A DNA stretch of 6,426 nucleotides from Gammaproteobacteria bacterium (lineage in GTDB: Bacteria; Pseudomonadota; Gammaproteobacteria; Pseudomonadales; Azotimanducaceae), in NCBI GenBank assembly GCA_018667205.1, contig JABIVN010000280.1:1-6426 (forward strand). The letters run 5' to 3'. This document shows positions 1 through 5,621 of this stretch, piece after piece. The notes under the pieces were generated by a model that saw only the letters and a program-made list of their open reading frames with translations, had not been told where the DNA came from and did not search any database. Every line of letters begins with the position of its first letter. The stretch's first letter is position 1. Position numbers and translations under genes: made by a program.

Positions 1-903
1 TATCTACTGATGGGCGGCGAGTTGTTGGTTCGAGGCGCGCTGGGTTTGTCCAAGGAAAGAAATATCTCCCCTGTCGTTGTTGGTATGACTGTCGTTGCCA
101 TGGGTACTTCAGCACCAGAACTAATGGTTTCTACTTTCTCTGCCTTGTCTGGCTATCCAGGTATTGCGATTGGCAATGTCATAGGATCCAACATCGCTAA
201 TGTGCTCCTGGTGATTGGTGTTCCGGTGATGATTTACCCTATTTCCTGCGGTCAGGAGGGTCTGTCACGACAAACAAGCCTGATGGTTGCGGTATCCCTG
301 ATGTTTATTGTCATGTGTGTGTTCCAGCCCATTACCTTTCTGGAAGGAGTTTTACTGGTGACGCTTCTGGTGATATTCCTGGTTATGGCGACAAGGGGCT
401 CTGAACTTATCCCAATGGATGATCCAGAGGAAGAGATGGACAGGGGACTCGGACTGCCGACCTACCCGAGCACCATTACGCTTTTTATTGTGCTGGGGGT
501 TATTGCTCTGCCGCTTGGGGCGGACCTGGTGGTAGAAGGTAGTATTGGTCTTGCTTCCTCCTGGGGGGTATCAGAAGCGGTCATCGGTCTTAGTTTGATT
601 GCGGTTGGTACTTCTCTGCCAGAGCTAAGTACAACGGTTATTGCGGCACTGCATAAAAGTTCCGATGTGGCCATTGGCAATGTTGTTGGCAGCAATGTGT
701 TTAATATTCTTGCCATTCTGGGCATCACGTCGCTACTGACAGACATTCCGGTTGACCCATCGTTCCTGCGATTCGATGTTTGGGTCATGTTCGGATGCGC
801 GATTCTGCTTTGGATATTCGTTCTCACGAAGCGGACGATCGGCCGCGTAGCCGGCGGGTTGTTCCTGGCGGGATACTTTTCTTATCTCACGATCATCTAC
901 TAG
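1..903 (+). CDS. CaCA-family Na+/Ca2+ exchanger (YrbG-like), 5' end missing
   Basis: Inner-membrane cation/Ca2+ antiporter of the CaCA superfamily. Both alpha repeats of the fold are visible. The first has GMTVVAMGTSAPE followed by IAIGNVIGSNIANVLL. The second has GLSLIAVGTSLPE followed by VAIGNVVGSNVFNIL. In solved homologues the GTS-x-PE glutamate of each repeat lines the ion site, and both are present. An acidic loop (MDDPEEEMD) separates the two five-helix halves. The frame is open back to base 1 (YLLMGGELLVRGA), so the ATG at 10 is an internal methionine. By comparison with family members near 320 residues, about 10 to 20 N-terminal residues lie outside the window. The gene ends 9 bases before the stop of the convergent phosphotransferase. 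Transport of calcium in exchange for sodium is family knowledge; the exact ion selectivity cannot be read from the sequence. Confidence 0.93.
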   Translation, partial: YLLMGGELLVRGALGLSKERNISPVVVGMTVVAMGTSAPELMVSTFSALSGYPGIAIGNVIGSNIANVLLVIGVPVMIYPISCGQEGLSRQTSLMVAVSLMFIVMCVFQPITFLEGVLLVTLLVIFLVMATRGSELIPMDDPEEEMDRGLGLPTYPSTITLFIVLGVIALPLGADLVVEGSIGLASSWGVSEAVIGLSLIAVGTSLPELSTTVIAALHKSSDVAIGNVVGSNVFNILAILGITSLLTDIPVDPSFLRFDVWVMFGCAILLWIFVLTKRTIGRVAGGLFLAGYFSYLTIIY

Positions 904-912
904 GTTCGTTGC

Positions 913-1971
913 CTAAACCCGGATTGCGCCAATAGCATCAAGCTGGCGAGACATGTGAGCGCTGCGTTTTGCCATGACCATAAACATATCGTTGCCGCGT
1001 TCGGTTTCTCCCACGATCATGGAGGCGATCACGGCCATGATCATCCCAGCAGGTGCGTAGTGTCGGTAATAATGCCAGCATTCATCCCAGTCCATGGATA
1101 CGTTATAGCCTGACAAGGTGTCGAAGTACTGCCTCACCAGTTCTTCTTCGAGTCTTCCACGTTCGTCTTCGATGACAGAAGTTCCCATAAAATAACTGAC
1201 ATCCCCAAGTGCGCAGTCAAACGCGGGGGACTGCCAATCGACGACCGCCAGAGGGTAGGGTCCGCCAAACATCATGTTATCTAGCCGGTAATCGATGTGT
1301 ATCAGCGTTTGTTCTCCCGGGTAACTGGACATGTAAGCCTCAAGATTGTCACCGACAAGCCGAACCATTTCTTTTTCGTCATCCGTTAAGCGTGGGCCGT
1401 ATCTGGTAAGGAAGCCCGGACTCACCATGTCGTATAGTGCTTTAATGCTATCAGCGCCGTTCCGTCGGTTGCTGATTAACAGGTCATCAACTATAGAGCT
1501 GTCACCCCACAATGGGCCATGCAGGTGGGCTAGTTGCGTCATGGCGAGATGAGCCTGCTGATATCCACAACCACCAAGCTGGTCGCCCTGTTCCCCGGGG
1601 GCAAGGTCTTCCATCATGATGACAAAGTCGTGAGTCTCATTACTAGCGCCTGTAAAGAACACCTCAGGCGTCTGGATTGAAACTTTAGACTGCAGGTGCT
1701 CGTAAAAGTGAACTTCTCTGATGTAATTGGACGTGTCGATACCTGTCTGGCGACTCACTGGATCAGTCGACGGGAACTTGCCGACAACCGTCTTTGGGAT
1801 ATCACCGGACCCGGTTAACTCAAACCGAACATTCTCCCCGACCTGGCCGGTGCCAATTGATTTCGCCTTGTAGCTGGAAACAGCGCCGTTAACGCCTGCT
1901 TGCTGAAAAATATCGGTCAGCCATTCAGCAGTGATGGCAGAAGGTTCACTAATAATGGGCGGTGTCGGCAT
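913..1971 (-). CDS. Phosphotransferase family protein (APH/CHK kinase-like fold)
   Basis: A 352-residue protein with the aminoglycoside phosphotransferase/choline kinase-like fold; probably a cytoplasmic ATP-dependent small-molecule kinase of unknown substrate. Kinase landmarks appear in order: a glycine-rich stretch SIGTGQVGEN near residues 38-47; the lysine in VVGKF (K65); a helix-C-type glutamate (E86); hinge-like VIMMEDL (118-124); the catalytic loop HIDYRLDN with H225, D227 and N232; and the metal-binding Asp in VVDWQSP (D245). This layout resembles the ecdysteroid kinase-like/CHK branch more than classical antibiotic-resistance APH enzymes, so a resistance role is not implied. The ATG at 1971 is preceded by GGAAAAAAG on the minus strand, a reasonable ribosome binding site, which supports this start. 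It is divergent from the amino-acid permease and convergent with the exchanger. Neither neighbour identifies the substrate. Confidence 0.88.
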   Translation of the reverse strand: MPTPPIISEPSAITAEWLTDIFQQAGVNGAVSSYKAKSIGTGQVGENVRFELTGSGDIPKTVVGKFPSTDPVSRQTGIDTSNYIREVHFYEHLQSKVSIQTPEVFFTGASNETHDFVIMMEDLAPGEQGDQLGGCGYQQAHLAMTQLAHLHGPLWGDSSIVDDLLISNRRNGADSIKALYDMVSPGFLTRYGPRLTDDEKEMVRLVGDNLEAYMSSYPGEQTLIHIDYRLDNMMFGGPYPLAVVDWQSPAFDCALGDVSYFMGTSVIEDERGRLEEELVRQYFDTLSGYNVSMDWDECWHYYRHYAPAGMIMAVIASMIVGETERGNDMFMVMAKRSAHMSRQLDAIGAIRV

Positions 1972-1998
1972 CTTTTTTCCAGCGGGTCAGGGTGCTTC

Positions 1999-2027
1999 AC
2001 TATAGGAACCGTTGACCGGTCCTGCAA
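1999..2027 (-). promoter_or_regulatory. Candidate promoter of the phosphotransferase gene
   Basis: Read on the minus strand, TTGCAG (2027-2022) and TATAGT (2004-1999) are separated by 17 bases. The -10 matches the sigma70 consensus at 5 of 6 positions; the -35 matches only at its TTG. Predicted initiation near 1992 would leave a leader of about 20 bases containing the GGAAAAAAG ribosome binding site. It overlaps the candidate promoter of the divergent permease. Confidence 0.38.
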
Positions 2028-2039
2028 GTCGTGTAGAGT
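2012..2039 (+). promoter_or_regulatory. Candidate promoter of the APC permease gene
   Basis: TTGACC (2012-2017), 16 bases, then TAGAGT (2034-2039). The -35 is good (5 of 6) and the -10 is moderate. Predicted initiation near 2045-2047 would fall inside the inverted repeat at 2043-2056 and give a leader of only about 20 bases. Confidence 0.33.
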
Positions 2040-2061
2040 CATCGACTGTTCAGTCGTCTAC
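2033..2061 (+). promoter_or_regulatory. Inverted repeat/hairpin just before the permease start
   Basis: CGACTG (2043-2048) and CAGTCG (2051-2056) are perfect inverted arms separated by TT. Outer arms GTAGA (2033-2037) and TCTAC (2057-2061) are also complementary, with five unpaired bases (2038-2042) on the left side only. The repeat ends 5 bases before the ATG at 2067. It could be a DNA operator at the transcription start or, if transcription starts upstream, an mRNA hairpin. No Shine-Dalgarno sequence lies between it and the start codon. Confidence 0.4.
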
Positions 2062-2066
2062 AGCCT

Positions 2067-3371
2067 ATGTCTATCCGAAAATTCTCCTTTACTACGGCGA
2101 TTGCCATCGTTATTGCCAATATGATCGGCACAGGGGTGTTCACCAGCCTGGGCTTCCAACTGCTTGATATACAGTCAACGTTTGTCGTCATGATGCTATG
2201 GCTAATTGGCGGGGTGACAGCGCTTTGTGGCGCTCTGACCTACGCTGAGTTAGGCACGCGCTTACCCCGGTCTGGCGGGGAGTACAACTTTCTGACCGAG
2301 ATTTATCATCCCGGAGCGGGTTTTGTATCCGGCTGGATATCTGCCACCGTTGGCTTTGCGGCGCCGACGGCGCTGGCTGCTATGACTTTTGGGGCTTACC
2401 TTGAGGCGAGCCTCCCTGGATTATCAAGTACGGTCATGGCGTCGATTCTTGTTATTGGATTGACAATCGCTCATGCCTATTCACGGGCGGCAAGCGGCGG
2501 TATTCAGACGGTGTTCACGATCATTAAAGTGATACTCGTACTGGTTTTCGTGGCGCTCGTTGCCATCGCGGTGGAATCCCCCCAACCGGTGCGCCTGTTG
2601 CCCGCCGAGGGTGACGGAACGCTGATGCTAAGCAGTGCTTTTGCGGTGTCACTGATTTACGTTAACTACGCCTTTACGGGTTGGAACGCGGCAACTTACA
2701 TCATCAGTGAAGTTGAAGAACCGCGGAAGAATATTCCCATTATTCTTTTTGTTGGTACGCTCACCGTGTTATTGCTTTACCTAATGCTTAATTATACTTT
2801 TCTTTATGCTGCGCCCATTCAGGCAATGGAAGGCAAGTTGGAGATAGGCGTCATCGTCGCACGCTATGCTTTTGGGGAAACAGGCGGCATGATTATGGGT
2901 GTGGTGCTGGCGACGCTACTGATATCAACGGTCAGTGCAATGATTATTGCCGGGCCACGGGTGCTGCAGGTCATTGGTGAAGACTTTCGTCTGTTCAGGT
3001 TCCTGTCCAGAAAAAACGATAACGATATTCCTATGGTAGCGATCGTTGTTCAGTCAATCGTAACGCTTTTTTTCATCCTGACGTCGACGTTTGAATCGGT
3101 GCTGGTTTTTTCAGGTTTTGTGATGGGGCTGAACACTTTGTTCGCCGTAGCTGGCGTCTTCGTGTTGCGATTCAGGAACCAAGGGGCAGACGGCTACAGG
3201 ACGTGGGGATACCCGGTAACGCCACTTATTTTTCTTGGTCTGATGGCCTGGACGCTTACCTACATTTTGATCAACAGGCCAGAAGAAGGGATTGCAGGCC
3301 TGATCATTGTGAGCGTCGGCGCCTTGTTGTACGTTGGCACCGAACGAGTCAACCGGAAACCCGCCGCCTAG
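2067..3371 (+). CDS. APC-superfamily amino-acid permease
   Basis: A 434-residue inner-membrane transporter with about 12 hydrophobic segments, the normal size for the APC amino acid/polyamine/organocation family. Key signatures: the broken first helix IANMIGTGVF (residues 16-25), which binds the amino-acid backbone in homologues; YAELGTRLPRSGGEY (59-73) after TM2; and the TM6 region YAFTGWNAATYIISEVEEPR (201-220), followed by KNIP. It probably imports or exchanges an amino acid or amine; the specific substrate is not readable. The ATG at 2067 is the only usual start codon in frame after the stop at 2034-2036, and it sits directly ahead of conserved TM1. The upstream bases (tctacagcct) show no ribosome binding site, so initiation may be leaderless-like or structure-dependent. 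Its TAG stop overlaps that of the convergent crotonase. Confidence 0.92.
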   Translation: MSIRKFSFTTAIAIVIANMIGTGVFTSLGFQLLDIQSTFVVMMLWLIGGVTALCGALTYAELGTRLPRSGGEYNFLTEIYHPGAGFVSGWISATVGFAAPTALAAMTFGAYLEASLPGLSSTVMASILVIGLTIAHAYSRAASGGIQTVFTIIKVILVLVFVALVAIAVESPQPVRLLPAEGDGTLMLSSAFAVSLIYVNYAFTGWNAATYIISEVEEPRKNIPIILFVGTLTVLLLYLMLNYTFLYAAPIQAMEGKLEIGVIVARYAFGETGGMIMGVVLATLLISTVSAMIIAGPRVLQVIGEDFRLFRFLSRKNDNDIPMVAIVVQSIVTLFFILTSTFESVLVFSGFVMGLNTLFAVAGVFVLRFRNQGADGYRTWGYPVTPLIFLGLMAWTLTYILINRPEEGIAGLIIVSVGALLYVGTERVNRKPAA

Positions 3372-4213
3372 TCAGTACGCTTACTTTTTGGCAATGGCGC
3401 GAAATCACCGGGTCTGTTGTCTGCATTAGCGGCCATTGCTTCCTGGATTTCTTCTAGCTTAAACATACTTGCGTTCCATATGCTGATGTAATCCAGCCCG
3501 TCAGCCGTCGTGTGGTCGCGGGCGTAGTTGATCATCCGCTTACAACCGTAGACTGCCATAGGCGCTTTGCTGGCGATATCTTCTGCAATTTTCATGACTT
3601 CCTTGAGCATGGTTTCCTGGTCAGGATAAACATGATTCACCAGCCCCATAGATTTAGCTTCGCTCGCACTGACGCGCCTGCCTGTGTAGGCCATTTCGCG
3701 GACATATCCTTCAGGTATTAATTTAACCAGTCTTGGAAAGGTACCGACATCTGCGGTCATGCCGATGTTGGTTTCGAAAATGGTCACGAAGGCGTCTTCA
3801 GTTGCGTACCGAATGTCACATGCGGTAATCAGGTCCACACCGCCACCAATAGCGCCGCCCTGAATGCAGGCAAGAACAGGGATACGAGCTTCTTCGATAC
3901 AGTTAAATGAGCCTTGCATATGTAAAACATTGTCATAAAACGCTGCGGCAGCCTGTAGTTTACGTTTTTTCTCATCACCTTCTGGTGGTTGTTCAGCACC
4001 ACCGAATGACGTGAGGTCGAGTCCGGCTGAGAAATGTGGTCCTGTGGATGATAAGACAATCACCCGAGCCTTTGCGCCACGGTCGATGTCCTTGATGATT
4101 TCAGGTAGCTCGCGCCAGAAATCAGCGTTCATGCTGTTTCGTTTGTCTGGGCGATTCAATAGGACGTGCGCTATGTTGTTTTCGATAGAAACCTTAAAGC
4201 ATTTGTAGGACAT
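3368..4213 (-). CDS. Delta3,5-delta2,4-dienoyl-CoA isomerase-like crotonase (ECH1 type)
   Basis: A 281-residue crotonase-fold enzyme, probably cytoplasmic, acting in beta-oxidation of unsaturated fatty acids with odd-numbered double bonds. The oxyanion-hole motifs are HFSAGLDL (60-67) and GGAIGGGVDL (119-128). The sequence resembles ECH1: D127, E147 (FETNIG) and D155 (TADVG) keep the same spacing (20 and 8 residues) as rat catalytic residues D176, E196 and D204, recalled from the literature. VDLITACDIRYATEDAF also matches the ECH1 pattern. A plain enoyl-CoA hydratase would be expected to have glutamate rather than aspartate at the first catalytic position. The start at 4213 (MSYKCFKVSI) begins exactly where family similarity begins and has GGAA five bases upstream. 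An in-frame ATG at 4372 would add 53 unrelated residues and run over the likely promoter. The activity assignment is by motif only. Confidence 0.87.
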   Translation of the reverse strand: MSYKCFKVSIENNIAHVLLNRPDKRNSMNADFWRELPEIIKDIDRGAKARVIVLSSTGPHFSAGLDLTSFGGAEQPPEGDEKKRKLQAAAAFYDNVLHMQGSFNCIEEARIPVLACIQGGAIGGGVDLITACDIRYATEDAFVTIFETNIGMTADVGTFPRLVKLIPEGYVREMAYTGRRVSASEAKSMGLVNHVYPDQETMLKEVMKIAEDIASKAPMAVYGCKRMINYARDHTTADGLDYISIWNASMFKLEEIQEAMAANADNRPGDFAPLPKSKRTD

Positions 4214-4250
4214 TCTGGTTCCGAGTGTTGTTGATGTGATTTCGGCGTTG

Positions 4251-4259
4251 ATGATACCA
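4251..4259 (-). promoter_or_regulatory. Candidate extended -10 promoter of the crotonase gene
   Basis: Minus-strand TGGTATCAT fits the extended -10 pattern TGnTATAAT with one mismatch. No good -35 lies 17 bases upstream; that position (4274-4279) is instead occupied by the palindrome at 4273-4284. Predicted initiation near 4244 gives a leader of about 30 bases containing GGAACC and then the start at 4213. Extended -10 promoters can work with a weak -35. Confidence 0.35.
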
Positions 4260-4272
4260 CTAGTTTTTAGAT

Positions 4273-4284
4273 GACCGCGCGGTC
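4273..4284. promoter_or_regulatory. Perfect 12-base palindrome, possible operator
   Basis: GACCGCGCGGTC is identical to its own reverse complement. It covers the -35 position of the candidate crotonase promoter, where a repressor would block RNA polymerase. The factor is unknown. TetR- or GntR-type regulators of fatty-acid genes are one possibility, but the sequence does not resemble the PsrA or FadR boxes I know. Confidence 0.35.
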
Positions 4285-4370
4285 CTTCCAGAAAGGTAAA
4301 ACCTCCTTGGACTGGGGCAACCACCAAAAATAAAGCTGTAGCCACTCTTTGGAGCCCATGGATAAACAAC

Positions 4371-4526
4371 ATGCTGCAGCTTCAAACGCTTTCCGCAACG
4401 GGCAGTACCGACGAAATTTTTGGCATTACTACCCGTGATGGTGCCGTTATTTTGACTTTAGTATTTCAGCCTGCCGACGTACTAGCTTCTTGGAGGGAAG
4501 AGTATCTGCGGATAAATAATCGTTAG
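4371..4526 (+). CDS. Possible 51-residue hypothetical protein
   Basis: A short ORF in the otherwise gene-free 4214-4537 stretch. The product begins MLQLQTLSATGS, has a hydrophobic patch DGAVILTLVF near residues 23-32, and ends WREEYLRINNR. I do not recognise it. The start is preceded by GGAT seven bases upstream, a weak but acceptable ribosome binding site. A second ATG at 4358 opens a different frame of only 27 residues. Its TAG stop lies inside the left arm of an inverted repeat whose right arm holds the stop of the convergent binding-protein gene, as expected for two convergent genes sharing a terminator. Against it: it is short, has no family match I can name, and has only a weak promoter candidate (TTGGAC at 4307). 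It may be chance. Confidence 0.28.
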   Translation: MLQLQTLSATGSTDEIFGITTRDGAVILTLVFQPADVLASWREEYLRINNR

Positions 4527-4543
4527 AAAGCTTGTCTCTAACG
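4521..4543 (-). terminator. Inverted repeat at the end of the binding-protein gene, possible terminator
   Basis: CGTTAGA (4521-4527) and TCTAACG (4537-4543) form perfect 7-base arms around a 9-base loop. On the minus strand the hairpin is followed by ATTATTTATC, a moderately U-rich tail, so it could end the binding-protein transcript. On the plus strand there is no T-run. Each arm contains a TAG stop: 4524-4526 on the plus strand and 4540-4538 on the minus strand. The stem is short and has only three G/C pairs, so termination strength is doubtful. Confidence 0.33.
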
Positions 4544-5458
4544 AGTAAGGTCGGGGAGGGTTGCTGGCGGTGCTGCGGTCTCCGGATGTAGCAGTTTCGC
4601 AAGGATTTCCAGGCCGTCCACGAGTCTCGGGCCAGGCCTGCTGAAATAGGCATTACCATCTAGAATATAGACTTGCCCGTTCTTTACCGCCGTCAAAGCG
4701 TTGAAGTCAATGCGAGCTTTGAGTGATTCAAGGTCGCTGGTTGCTCTTTCTTTATCAAGACCGCAAAGAGCGACAATGAGGACATCTGGGTCTGCTTCGA
4801 CCAGCGTGTTGTCACTAATCATTTCCGAGGGTCGGTGCTTATTACCGAAACTGTCGATCCCTCCTGCGTACTCGATGATCTCAGGGGTCCAGTGTCCAGC
4901 ATTGAACAAAGGGTCGATCCACTCGATAAACCCTACCGTCGGTTTATTGTCTGTGTTAATTCGAGCGGTCGCGTGCCTGACTTTTTGAACCCTGCTTTCC
5001 AGCGATTGTCTGTAACGAAGCGCTGACGCCTCGCAATTAGCGACTCTTCCAACGAGTGAAATCGTGTCAAAAACTTCAGTCAACGTCATGGGTTCAAGGT
5101 TAACCAGGTTAGGTGTCCCCGGTAATCGTTCAATGACAGAGAGGACTTCGTCTTCGGAGACTGCGCAAACGTTACAAAGCGCTTGAGTTAAAATCAGGTC
5201 AGGTGCCAGTTCCTTTAGCAGCGGTTCGTTTAGGGTGTACAGAGGGGTGCTGGACGCCATTTGCTCACGAACGGCGGAGTCGATTTCCCGACTAGGGGTA
5301 TTATGGTCGATAATGCTGCTCGTCACGTGCGGCAGTTGTTCGATTCCCTCAGGGTAGTCACATTCGTGGCTGACGCCTACAATATAGTCACGCAATCCGA
5401 GGGCACAAACGATTTCAGTGGCGCTCGGGAGTAGCGTAACGATCCGCTTAGCTGACAT
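4538..5458 (-). CDS. Cobalamin-binding-type periplasmic-binding-fold protein (BtuF-like), no signal peptide
   Basis: A 306-residue protein of the BtuF/FepB-type helical-backbone binding fold, probably for cobalamin or a related corrinoid. It starts RIVTLLPSATEI (residues 5-16), then has GVSHECDYP (28-36), ELAPDLILTQALCNVCAVS (83-101), FIEWIDPLFNAGHW (177-190), DPDVLIVALCG (223-233) and YFSRPGPRLVDGLE (271-284). The last block aligns with the C-terminal region of E. coli BtuF. The start at 5458 matches where the family normally begins, but its AGG is only two bases away. Alternatives are ATG 5515, with a better-spaced AGGTG, and TTG 5533. None of the three gives a signal peptide or lipobox, unlike periplasmic BtuF. 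It lies downstream of a BtuB-like receptor on the same strand, which supports a corrinoid role. A hemin or other iron-complex ligand is less likely. Confidence 0.85.
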   Translation of the reverse strand: MSAKRIVTLLPSATEIVCALGLRDYIVGVSHECDYPEGIEQLPHVTSSIIDHNTPSREIDSAVREQMASSTPLYTLNEPLLKELAPDLILTQALCNVCAVSEDEVLSVIERLPGTPNLVNLEPMTLTEVFDTISLVGRVANCEASALRYRQSLESRVQKVRHATARINTDNKPTVGFIEWIDPLFNAGHWTPEIIEYAGGIDSFGNKHRPSEMISDNTLVEADPDVLIVALCGLDKERATSDLESLKARIDFNALTAVKNGQVYILDGNAYFSRPGPRLVDGLEILAKLLHPETAAPPATLPDLTR

Positions 5459-5527
5459 ATCCTGAGGTTCTTTGGTGAGTATATGATCCGACGATACCAG
5501 AACTCTTGGTACCATGGGGAAAGTCAC

Positions 5528-5546
5528 CTGCAATTGTCCTTTGCAG
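5528..5546 (-). repeat. Small inverted repeat in the receptor/binding-protein gap
   Basis: CTGCAA (5528-5533) and TTGCAG (5541-5546) are perfect 6-base arms with a 7-base loop. In the minus-strand transcript the loop carries AGGACAA. The hairpin directly precedes GTGACTTTCCCC and the possible ATG start at 5515, so it could influence translation of the binding protein. The rest of the gap between the two genes (5459-5621) holds no recognisable riboswitch or strong terminator. A TATACT (5483-5478) close to the start at 5458 is the only promoter-like element noticed. Confidence 0.25.
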
Positions 5547-5621
5547 AAAATTGGCCAACAGCAGGGAACTTTCGGTAAACATCAATCGAACCATCGCTAG
5601 GGTAAGACGTAAATGCCGTCG

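Noticed and set aside
100..720. Apparent internal repeat (GTSAPE/GTSLPE and GNVIGSN/GNVVGSN)
   Set aside because: This is the ordinary duplicated alpha-repeat architecture of the CaCA family, not a recent DNA duplication.
462..827. 121-codon minus-strand ORF
   Set aside because: It is antisense to the conserved second half of the CaCA exchanger, its product is low-complexity in Ser/Thr/Arg, and it has no recognisable motif.
4214..4372. In-frame 53-residue N-terminal extension of the crotonase, whose first 24 residues look a little like a signal peptide
   Set aside because: Family similarity starts at 4213, which has its own GGAA ribosome binding site. The extension overlaps the palindrome and the likely -10, and an exported crotonase would be unusual.
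4447..4659. 70-codon minus-strand ORF crossing the end of the binding-protein gene
   Set aside because: It is a frame-shifted overlap with the conserved C-terminal coding region of the binding protein, and its product shows no family features.
4701..5026. Plus-strand ORFs inside the binding-protein gene
   Set aside because: They lie opposite well-conserved coding sequence, with no ribosome binding site or recognisable product.
5551..5558. 8-base palindrome TTGGCCAA
   Set aside because: Too short to stand above chance, and it is not placed at any promoter element I can support.
5459..5621. Possible cobalamin riboswitch before the binding-protein gene
   Set aside because: The gap is short and I see no B12-box-like sequence or long paired element. 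If a riboswitch exists it should precede the receptor, outside the window.
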